From positions 496,001-560,000 of the forward strand of contig JAODTK010001221.1 of NCBI GenBank assembly GCA_026419785.1: a DNA stretch of 64,000 bases. The letters run 5' to 3'. The notes beneath the pieces were generated by a model. The model was not told where the DNA came from, made no database searches, and saw nothing but the letters and a program-made list of their open reading frames with translations. Every line of letters starts with the position of its first letter. The first letter of the stretch is position 1. Origin of the DNA: Sclerodactyla briareus (taxonomy: Eukaryota; Echinodermata; Holothuroidea; Dendrochirotida; Sclerodactylidae). The position numbers and the translations under genes are program-made. Shown here one piece after another: positions 54,496 through 64,000 of this stretch.

Positions 54496-57148
54496 GTGAC
54501 TAGCGTATTAGGAATTGTTCAAATTTGAACCTAGGAATACCTTGAAGGAATTTATTGAAGCACCAAATATAAAACATGGAATGTGCAAACGGTACGTTAA
54601 CATGCAGTCAATGAGGCTATATTTTGAGACTATTTGTCCACACTAGTCTTAGTGCTGCCCCTAAAATTGCTCCGTAATATATAATAACAAAATTTCATAA
54701 TCAATGTCTGTGCATATAAAACTTAGTATATATCATGTCGATTCGTGTCAGGATATTTTTGCTACTTTGTTGACGTTCTGTTTCCGTTAGCATAATCGGG
54801 GTGTGATTTATTCGGCAGTCCATTTCCCCTGCCGAAACTTTGAATTTCCCGGGAATTCAAATGAAAATCTTGTGACGTTCATATTTGTTTAAGGAAAGTG
54901 GCAATACAGGGTCGGACGTCGACTGTGAATATAGATGGGAGTCAAATGAGAACTCTTTAAGGATGTTTAAGGAAGACCTCAGTATTTCTAATGGATACCT
55001 ATTCTTATGTTATCATGGCATAAGATGCAGCAATTAACTGTTAGGTTTATCTAAATACTTGAAGAGTAGGCTAAGGTGTTTTGGTTCATATCGAAAGGAT
55101 GGGTGACAGTAACTGGGTTAGAAGTCAGACAAGATGAGTCAAGGGGGTGGCCAGCGAGTAGAGGGCAACCTTGGAAAACTTATATTGAAGTATATATCGG
55201 GTATAACAGTGTCTTAGCCCAAATATGGTCGAGTGGAAGGTATGCATTTTCACAGGCGTTTCCTGTCTACCCTAGCCTGATAGAGCAGGTAATATGGGAT
55301 AAACTAATTCTGCAATTCTAGGATATGACATATCGTCTGCAGGGATCTGAGGAATCGAAAATTTTGGGATCTAGTTGGAAATCATTCTCCCAGAACGCAC
55401 CACAAACTTGAAGATTCACATTAGTGATCGGATCAAAGTTTCAAGATAAAATACCTTCGATTTGGGTTTGAATTGTTTTCTGGAGTCATTAGCTCCTTTT
55501 CTGATAAATTTGATACCATGAACGAGAATATATCAAGAATAATTTGCTTAATATGTAGGAGAAAGCGTCGCTATTAATTTTGGAGGCTCATGATTGCTGG
55601 TGTATTTGGTATTTATTGGTAAGTTTTGCCTTAATTATATAGGCCTATTGAAACAGAAAATATCTTCCAATTTGGCCAAACGTAGGTACAAAGTGGTGAA
55701 TGAAAACAGTTGTAGGTAGTGTCAGTGAAAATTCCATTTCTTGTGGACATAGGTCTTTCAAGTGGAAAAGAGGAAACGGATTGACATTGCAGTCACCGTT
55801 GATGTTATTCACACTAGCTAAATGATGGCCTTCATTGGGTTAAACTCTGAGAAACGTTTTGAACAACTTTTGGCTTACGAATTGGCCCAAATGCTCATGG
55901 AATCTAAATGGAAACAATGTCCCTATGATACCTGGCATTTTTGTTGATTTTCAAGGATGGATGTCAAAAAAACAGAAAGGCTAGGCTATCATTTCCTTTT
56001 CAGTGCCAAACACAATCGCCTAAGTCCAGCCCATATAGCTCCTTCTAAACTCAGACTGACGGCGAGCAAAGTTGTGAAGCAGAACAAAGTCCTACAGGCC
56101 TGCGTTTGTTCAGCAAACAACCGATTGATCATCACGTCATCCCACACATACCAGCGAATCAAGCTGATATGAGGCGGACAATATCAATTGCCAAAGGCTA
56201 GTCTTCCCATGCTCACATGGACTCCTGAAGTAAAACTGTTTATGATCAGGAAGACGCTGTGGCACTTTCTTGAGGATGGTTTGTACTTCGTCCTTGAATG
56301 AGCGTGAAGGGCTCCTCTTCACTCCCCATATACTTACCATCACCAAATAATCATTAGTGCAAAGTTTGAGTGGCATGAGACAAAACAATTAAGGTGGTTT
56401 ATCGGGCTCTGTCACAAATTGAAATATTGGTAATTCAAACCTAAGTGTTCTGGCAAATGGCAGCTATGTGTTATATATCCACATTAAAGGTATTGTTGAC
56501 CACGAAGGAATTGACGATGAATTCTGAGTAATATCTGATTAATTATTTAGTTAATTATCCTCAATAGCCAAAACCACCTATTGGTGTCTCCAGATTTGGT
56601 AAGTGGATCGGCTGCAAGCAGATTAAAATAGCCCTATACTCACATAGCCTATATCCAGCAATTTCGTTTGGGATTGGGATGTATCTACCTGTTCTGATCT
56701 TTTTGCTGGCCAAAGCAGCCGGGAATGGGAGCGACCTTTTATTGCATGCTAATTAACAATGTAACATGTCACCATTAATTTAGTAGCCAATCCTTGCCTC
56801 GATTGTCTATGCCAGCTGAGAGCTCTCATCCTGGCCGGTCATAAGCCTGCCTCACAGTTATATTATATGATAAGGCTAGGTGCAAGTTCATGTCAGTAAG
56901 GACACTGAGATCGCAGAACGAAAACAGTGTGAAGGGTTGATCTTTAAAACTCCCTATCAGAAATTATGCACCCTAGCATCACAAAACTTTACAAAACCCC
57001 CCACCCCTCCCCCACATGCATCAACAAAGCAAAACATGAAGTGAATTGTTTCACTCTCAAAGGGTGGTGACTGTTTCAGGATAAGCCCATATTATAGTGG
57101 CTATGGAGAAATCATGGTGACCTACCTTAACTGCTTAGTGGTGAATAT
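54496..57148. other. Presumed intron or intergenic, no clear exon
   Basis: The best secondary candidate is 56004-56172 plus: TTTCCTTTTCAG followed by a frame reading AKHNRLSPAHIAPSKLRL and on to a stop, which could be a terminal exon, but no family is recognised. On the minus strand a frame at about 56137-56330 has donor-like CTG|GTATGT; also unrecognised. Both are weak. Confidence 0.3.
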
Positions 57149-58497
57149 GGTACACCAGCGACCGTGAACAGGCCTATTAACTATGCACACTAGCAACCGT
57201 GAACAGGCTTATTAAGTATGCACACCAGCAACGTGAACAGGCTTATTAGTATGCACACCAGCAACCGTGAACAGGCTTATTAAGTATGCACACCAGCAAC
57301 CGTGAACAGGCTCATTAAGTATGCACACCAGCAACTGTGAACAGGCTTATTAAGTATGCACACCAGCAAAAGTGAACAGCTCATTAAGTATGCACGCGAG
57401 CAACCGTGAACAGGCTCATTAAGTATGCACACCAGCAATTGTTAGCAGGCTTATTAAGTATGCACACCAGCAACTGTTAGCAGGCTTATTAAGTGTGCAC
57501 ACCAGCAACTGTTAGCAGCTCATTAAGTATGCACACCAGCAAAAGTGAACAGGCTCATTAGTATGCACACCAGCAACCGTGAACAGGCTCATTAAGTATG
57601 CCACCAGCAACCGTGAACAGGCTTATTAAGTATGCACACCAACAACCGTGAACAGGCTTATTAAGTATGCACACCAGCAACTGTTAGCAGGCTCATTAAG
57701 TATGCACACCAACAACCGTGAACAGGCTTATTAAGTATGCACACCAACAACCGTGAACAGGCTCATTAAGTATGCACACCAACAACCGTGAACAGGCTTA
57801 TTAAGTATGCACACCAGCATTTGTTAGCAGGCTTATTAAGTATGCACACCAGCAAAAGTGAACAGGCTCATTAAGTATGCACGCGAGCAAACCGTGAACA
57901 GGCTCATTAAGTATGCACACCAGCGACTGTGAACAGGCTTATTAGTATGCACACCAGCAACTGTTAACAGGCTTATTAAGTATGCACACCAGCAATTGTT
58001 AGCAGGCTCATTAAGTATGCACACCAGCAACCGTGAACAGGCTTATTAAGTATGCACACCAGCAACCGTGAACAGGCTCATTAAGTATGCACACCAGCAA
58101 CCGTGAACAGGCTTATTAAGTATGCACACCAACAACCGTGAACAGCTCATTAAGTATGCACACCAACAACCGTGAACAGGCTCATTAAGTATGCACACCA
58201 GCATTTGTTAGCAGGCTTATTAAGTATGCACACCAGCAACTGTTAGCAGGCTCATTAAGTATGCACACCAGCAACTGTTAGCAGCTCATCAAGTATGCAC
58301 ACCAGCAATTGTTAGCAGGCTCATTAAGTATGCACACCAGCAACTGTTAGCAGGCTCATTAAGTATGCACACCAGCAACTGTTAGCAGGCTCATTAAGTA
58401 TGCACACCAACAACCGTGAACAGGCTCATTAAGTATGCACACCAGCAACCGTGAACAGGCTTATTAAGTATGCACACCAGCAACTGTTAGCAGGCTT
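57149..58497. repeat. 35-bp minisatellite, ~38 units
   Basis: ATTAAGTATGCACACCAGC recurs every 35 bp. The variable part of each unit has three main forms: AACCGTGAACAGG, AACTGTTAGCAGG and AAAAGTGAACAGG, with a further T/C choice in GGCTTATT/GGCTCATT. Several units lack one base (AACAGCTC for AACAGGCTC), which could be read error. Frames inside follow the repeat. Confidence 0.96.
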
Positions 58498-58789
58498 TTT
58501 GTTTCATACAATCACCACCACTTTTTCAGGCAAGTACCATTTAGTTCCTTTTATTTTGCTTCACATAAATTGCAAGTAGTATTTTTCAAACCTCACAGTA
58601 GTCAGGGGTGCTACCTATGGGAATTTGGGGTCTTGGCCCCCGACTCTCATGGGAAACCTCTCTTTCCTACACAAATTATTGCTTTCTGCTACTTTCGGAA
58701 CCCCCCCTCCCCTCTCACCCATTTTCAATATGTGTTTGTCCCTTTGCTCCTTCTATTGTGATATTCTTGACTAGTCCGGTTAAAGGATT
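58498..58789. other. No gene recognised
   Basis: Spacer between the 35-bp array and the LINE scrap. The 138-codon plus frame at 58608-59024 is in a different frame from the LINE motif and is not recognised. Confidence 0.4.
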
Positions 58790-58960
58790 ACTGACAAGTC
58801 TGGATCAAGAGTCCAAGGAGATGAGGTGGCTGGGCCGGGGTGTAGGAGAGGTAGGCCTTGGAAGACTTGGAGTGAGGTTGTGTGCAGTAACCTCGCTGCC
58901 GAAGTGTATTGACCAGTCCTGGCCAGAATGGGTTAAAAGTGAAGGAGGTGTGCTGTTGAG
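58790..58960 (+). mobile_element. LINE C-terminal fragment
   Basis: In the frame of 58841 the sequence reads CRRGRPWKTWSEVVCSNLAA, matching the G-R-P-K/R-K-T-W-x-E-V-V-x-x-D-L tail found at the C-terminus of non-LTR reverse transcriptases of the type seen at 29937-30590. A stop follows within a few codons. Only this tail is recognisable. It is in the same orientation as the other fragment but cannot be the same insertion. Confidence 0.5.
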
Positions 58961-59334
58961 TTTTCCCGTCTCACCCATGCCATTCATGATGATGATAATG
59001 AGTTCGTTTGTGTTCATAGATTGACATTCTGTCAACTTCTAGCATGGTATTAGTGGCGAGCCCTTTCAGCAACTAATACTGGTCCTTAAGAATGGAAGCT
59101 GCCAAACCTAACACCTTGCAACATGGCATCATGCATCAGGCGCATTGTTGCATCACTTGGGAAATTAAGATCACTAAAACGTGGAATCAGAGTTCAAATT
59201 CTCTACTGAGAAATTTGTGTGCTATATATAGACCATGAGGCTTGAATTGTGCTATGTGGCTGTGTAATTAGTTTGTTGCACAAAAGCCCTTGGAATTCTA
59301 GTCGGTATATATACATATATTCAATTTAGAACGG
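58961..59334. other. No gene recognised
   Basis: Unique-looking sequence leading into the long C run. Confidence 0.4.
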
Positions 59335-59347
59335 CCCCCCCACCCCC

Positions 59348-59412
<65 letters not shown>
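59335..59412. repeat. C-rich tract with a 64-C homopolymer
   Basis: C runs broken by A at 59342 and 59348, then 64 uninterrupted C at 59349-59412. The true length is uncertain because such runs are hard to sequence. Confidence 0.9.
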
Positions 59413-59414
<2 letters not shown>

Positions 59415-62019
59415 CTGTGCTGTCGAAAGTAGAATTACAATTCATTTGCTATGTTATCCACTGATATGAATTTTCTGTGTGCAGGTGGTTATTGTTTGTT
59501 ATGTTACCAGTGGTTGTTAAGGGGCACGGGTTTAGTTGGTATTACCGTCTGTTCTCAGCCAAGTTGTTGGATAGTATTCATACAGTTATGCACACATTGG
59601 TTCTCCAACCTTGTGGAATTACCCTTGGTATCAGTCACGCCTAAAGCAAGTGAATATAATGCAAATCCCTGCAGAGAATGTCCTTTGCCTGCCAGTTTTT
59701 GCTACGGATCTGTGGAACTTTGCACCAGTTATCATTGCGCCATGCGTCTTGCATTTGTCACATCATTTGGGAAATTACAGAATGCTAATAAAAAGTGTGT
59801 CCTTTTCCCAGGGAATTAGTGGCTGTTCGACCCCACCCCGAGCAATGAATTTCGTGCTAATAGACCATGTGACTGCTATAGTGCCTTGTTCAAAGGTCTC
59901 AGGAGACCTTCAATGAGCGACTTGGACCAACAGTGACAGTGACAGTGTTTTGTCACATGTGGTGTGCTACAATTGCAGCATTAGTCCCCGAAACTTCCAT
60001 ACCCAGTAACTGAACCCTGCCTGATCTTTCAGGGTGGACCGTTCTTTGGAGATACTGGCATAACACGGATGACTATTCTTAAACCTCCACCGATCACTGA
60101 TCACCTCGTTAAGACAGGCAACCACCACGAGGCTATGACCTTAGCCCCCATCAAACTGGCCCTGCTCAGTGGCTAGCTTGAAACATGGTACACTTCAAGC
60201 AGAGTTGCGCCAGCATCGAGCGATTCCAGCGCAACTGTTAGTTTCCATAACATTTGGTTTGGTCACTGCTGGAGCTTGCACAGATTTTAAACGTCTATTG
60301 TGTGGCTCGGTGTCTGAGCAGTTGCTGGCGGATGCCTAAAGTTTGGTGCCGCTCAGGCTGGCAATAAAACGGCCATCACTGCTCGAGTTGTGGGCTATAC
60401 ATGTACAAAAATAAATATAACCCTGATACACATTGTATAGTTTCTTATGTTTTCAGTGATCTCCTTCTAACGTAGGGATAAAATAGCTAGGTGCTGTTGA
60501 CAGCATCGGCTCCTACGTCTCACCTGGGTATTTCCAATGATACATATATTGCTTGCAAATATGTGGCATTCCATATTGAGCAAATAGGCTATGATACCTG
60601 TGCCTGTAGTACGCCCGTACAGTTTATTTGCTTTGCAACCAGGTATTAACGTCCAGTCATATCTAAAATTTCTTCCAGGAATAATTGCATTGACTCATGC
60701 GTGGAGTCAATAACCATCGTCAAGTAATATCCCTGCAAATAGACCGCCATGAGGCTTTAATAGTAAACAGGTGATGGCATGCAGGTGGTAAGGTTACGAG
60801 AGGGTCGGCAATACTCGACCAAACCGCTTCAAGCGAGTTTGGCTGGCTCTTTATCTCGGTGTCCTTCTGATTGGGGCAGCTTCTATTAAATGTTAGCTGT
60901 TATCTGTTTACAAGGATTTGTGTTTCTCAATAGAAGAATCTTGTGATACAGGCTGCCACATCCGCCGCCTTTTATGAAGGTAAAGAATATGTCCTGTACG
61001 TGTAATGTCGATGTTGCAATTGGCTATCGCAATTGGAACGTCGTCAATGTATCCAGTTTCCATGTTGGCTTGTGCTAGAGTAACACGTTTCGCTTACAGG
61101 CAGCCAGCCAGTTCTTCATCTGTATTATGTTGAGCTTTCGTACTACTGCAACGCGATCCACTCTATTAAGTCTGGGTACGCCTTTAATTTTGGTCTGCCC
61201 CAACATGTCTTTATGTTGCTGTCCAAATTTAGATGAAAATAGAAAACATTTAAAATTTCAGTGAATCATCTTTAGTAGCCATAATCATTTTGCCAAATGC
61301 ACCAAAAAAAAAGAATTCAATCAAAGTTAAAACATTGTATTTGGCATGGAAATCATCCCCTTTGTGTATTCAATGATGTAGTATATTGTGTATTGGCTAG
61401 TGTAATATCCTAAAGGACATGGAGAGCCCCTGACATGATCAACTAAGTTTCATGTATCGCTATTTGTCCTTGCTTTTGATATTCATCCATGACACCCTTT
61501 GATGATGTTCCTGTTGTGTGATATACTGCATCCATCCTCAGACCTACTTTGGCAACCAAAGATATCTGTCCACAACCGACATTCATACACCTTTATGGGT
61601 GATTAGTTAGAGGCATTGGAGCTAGTGCAGTGAATTGCTTTGTGTTGCTATCTCAAATTCACACATTAATTTTTACTTTTGGAATAATTTAGTCCTATGT
61701 GAGGGGATAGCCTACTGGGTTGGTATGTGTGATGGTTTTGCGTCTGTGGAGGAAGACGGTAGGACCCCTGTTGAATGTTGAGTTACTCACAACACAATGA
61801 AACAATGATATACATTTTTAAAAACTGGATGTCCTACATTAGTGCATCATAGGTGACTTCTCCTAATTCTTTTGCCTAATGAACCAGCTTGAATAAGTCA
61901 TAACCCTCATAGGAACCAAGTATTGAATGGGGTTTTGGACCTGTAGTATAGGTTTTTTTTCCATTCCCCCAAGTGGGTGCCGTTTTTTGTCGACTGTGTA
62001 GTGATAGATTAATTTTGCA
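59413..62019. other. No gene recognised
   Basis: Two overlapping plus frames at 59451-59819 and 59611-59916 are open but unrecognised. The rest shows no exon, RNA gene or repeat that I can support. Confidence 0.45.
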
Positions 62020-62039
62020 CGGCGACTCGAACGCAAAAA

Positions 62040-62225
62040 GGGTCACGTGTTTCCTAATCAGCTGTGTTGTCAAGAAGGACATAATTTTGTATACCAATGC
62101 AGTGCTAGCAGTGGGCGTGGCCTAACTATCGGTCTCTTGAGACTGTTAGCTCTGTTAGATGATGTAAGTGTCACATGACTTGTCAGCCAATCGGGTCCCT
62201 TCGTTGAAGGCTAATGACGTAATTA
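62040..62225. promoter_or_regulatory. Promoter-like site cluster
   Basis: Within about 180 bp there are an E-box CACGTG in GTCACGTG (62044-62049), a GGGCGTGG KLF/Sp-type site (62113-62120), a CCAAT box (62187-62191) and a CRE-like TGACGTAA (62215-62222). No TATA box and no identified first exon; direction unknown. The combination is typical of animal promoters but single sites of this length are common by chance. Confidence 0.35.
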
Positions 62226-63870
62226 TCTAACACTACAGCGACTAAACGTCCCCTCATTAACGCTGCTGTATCCAATCATGCCAGTCGCTAAGCAATCAGA
62301 CCCAAAGATCCCAGGTGATTCCCAAATTCTTTGGATCATTATCACTAAAACTGCTGTCTGGGGCAAAGCGACTGTAGACAACCACTGTGAACAACTGAAC
62401 ATGTATTCAAGGAGTAGCTCTATAGAAATGTTGACATATTTACTAAAGTAACCTGCTACTACAAGACAGACTAGTATAGAATATGCATGCCGAAGTGTAT
62501 CCCATCATTTTTCACATGCTTTATATCATCACAAACTCTTCCTAATAGTCGCCATAGACCCTATTGCAAATACTGTCGTGCACTGCATTGTGGGAAGGAT
62601 GTGTTGTGCCACGTAAAAATGGAATTTGTACAGGAAAAAAATTGATTTGACGACTGCTTCATAACGGAATACCATTCTCGCATGAAATTGACACATATTC
62701 TAGACATTATATGGATCTTGCTCTCTGTGAACTTTCAATTTACCATTGGTTTCCAGCATAAAAATATTTGATGAAATTGGCAGTGCCTTTGATAAAGGAA
62801 GTCAATGAGGCTGTTCGGCTTCATCAGTTAAACTCTCGTTGCTGAGTAACACCAACCTTAGTTGCGTTAACATGTCATCTCGATGTGATATCAGTAGTGT
62901 GCTCCTCACTTTCCAGTGATTTGCTCGAAAACGTCCTTTATGTATCTTCGTTATGGTTTATTACCCTATTCCTTCTGAATAGTGCCTCTTTCTCATAGGC
63001 GCCCCCTTCATTCTTCATTTTTGAGACAACTAGCCATACCCATGGCCTAGGGACCCATGGTACAAGTAATATCTGTGACAAACCACTGCTCCCCGGTATA
63101 AAACAAAATAAGAAGGAGCTCTAAACTGTCAAATGCCTGATGCACCTTGTCCAAAAAAGCTAAATTTTTTTGCATGAAACCTGAGGCAAGGCGCAGCCTG
63201 AACTAGTGTCAATGTAATAGAACATTGCTGAGCACTCCAACAATCCCTGGAGATAAAGGCAGAAATCAAACGCGATCTTCTACGTGGGTTGTTCAAGCTT
63301 CCCTAGCAGACACACGCGCGATTCCCCCATCAATATTCCTTGCAGTCATGACAACCCATGGCCGCTGGGGCTATCTAAGCTAACTGCGTAATTGTATCTG
63401 TGTTAATCCTGATATGCGCCCCCTTGGACATATTTTGCAAGTGCCCCCTAGCGGGATTTAGAAGGAAATGGTACAATCTCACAAATCTGGTCCAGGTTGG
63501 CAACATGGCTCTTACCAATCCTGGATGTGCCACATTAATGGTCACTAAGTCTGTATTGAAGTTCAACTCTGTCTCGATATCTATCTACAATACAGTGCTT
63601 TTGAAAGTTTTTTGAAATTGATATAAAATTGAGTTTGCGAAGAATTCAGGGGTTGTAAACATGGATTGCACTCAGTATTAAACAAAGTGAATGCTAAATA
63701 TTTTCAAAGATCTTTTGGAAGCATATCTTCTCTTCGATATCCCCACCATACATAGAGCAGTGAATTCAGAGTTGACCAATTTTTCGAAGGACAATTTATA
63801 CCCTCCACTCGTTTCCACTATGATTTTTGGTTTTAATTATTTTGTGTAGTCTTCTGGTTTTGACAGCTTT
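62226..63870. other. No gene recognised
   Basis: Unique-looking sequence. The opposed frames at 63375-63566 (minus) and 63400-63615 (plus) overlap and are not recognised. Confidence 0.45.
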
Positions 63871-63990
63871 TTGTCTCGCCTGATGAAATTCAGGAAGAGA
63901 CTGGTCTGCATGAACTAGTTGGTTGTGTAAGTGGTGTATGGTAGTGAATAATAGAAAACCACCGATCGCGCAACCAGCGAGACACTTTTT
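63871..63990. repeat. GTCTCGC inverted ends with internal hairpin
   Basis: TTGTCTCGCCTGATG at 63871 is followed by TCAGGAAGAGAC (to 63902), forming an imperfect hairpin, and the stretch closes with CCAGCGAGACAC near 63,975-63,986, again inverse to GTCTCGCTGG. TTTTGTCTCGCCTG also occurs inside the satellite near 21,981. Probably a small dispersed fold-back repeat running to or past the right edge. Confidence 0.45.
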
Positions 63991-64000
63991 TTTTTTGGCA

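Noticed and set aside
57149-58497. Regularly spaced repeats resembling a CRISPR array
   Set aside because: Units are contiguous 35-bp tandem copies with no unique spacers, and the genome is eukaryotic.
59451-59916. Two overlapping plus-strand frames of 122 and 101 codons
   Set aside because: Different frames over the same bases, no domain, no splice context.

Overview
This is eukaryotic, repeat-dominated DNA, not a microbial genome: there are no operons or long uninterrupted genes, the only protein signals are short exons with splice-site context or decayed transposon pieces, and most of the window is tandem or dispersed repeat. The recurrent AGGCCTA-type strings, the AGGTCA-rich satellites, the TIR elements and the fold-back elements suggest a marine invertebrate deuterostome, most likely an echinoderm or hemichordate; this is inference from sequence style, not proof. 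Many repeat units differ only by single-base losses, so part of the sequence may be uncorrected long-read data, and broken frames should be read with that in mind.

Layout. 0-3.5 kb: a decayed array of about 145 bp units, a CA microsatellite and old relatives of a satellite found later. 5.4-5.8 kb: a hAT transposase C-terminal remnant (minus strand) beside a 26-bp hairpin. 6.1-6.6 kb: a 27-bp minisatellite. 8.8-9.9 kb: an old degenerate repeat block. 13.2-13.8 kb: a CpG-rich block, a TG microsatellite and one satellite half-unit. 20.5-23.1 kb: a dimeric satellite (two related half-units of about 150 bp) packed with AGGTCA half-sites. 29.6-32.2 kb: the clearest host gene, a plus-strand J-domain (Hsp40 co-chaperone) exon and a probable following exon, with a LINE fragment and a small hAT-like MITE in the intron. 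33.6-34.5 kb: a complete non-autonomous hAT element with a perfect 8-bp target duplication. 35.6-38.4 kb: two fold-back elements whose arms are arrays of a roughly 25-bp unit, separated by a 65-bp minisatellite. 38.9-41.5 kb: degenerate repeats carrying ATTTGCAT-like cores, two hairpins' worth of local symmetry and short duplications. 44.4-45.7 kb: a 14-bp minisatellite. 47.0-47.1 kb: an ETS/CRE promoter-like cluster. 50.0-51.1 kb: an old repeat of about 325 bp. 53.0-54.2 kb: a tRNA-like SINE head and a TIR element flanked by 12-bp near-identical direct repeats. 54.4-54.5 kb: a YY1 site overlapping a likely first coding exon (plus strand). 57.1-58.5 kb: a 35-bp minisatellite. 58.8 kb: a LINE C-terminal scrap. 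59.35 kb: a run of 64 C. 62.0-62.2 kb: a second promoter-like cluster.

How it fits together: at least two host transcription units appear to cross the window on the plus strand (a J-domain protein near 30 kb and an unidentified gene starting near 54.45 kb), and one or two minus-strand exons are possible. The rest reads as long introns and intergenic DNA filled by successive repeat families. No tRNA or rRNA gene, CRISPR array, or retroviral or Polinton-type element was recognised.
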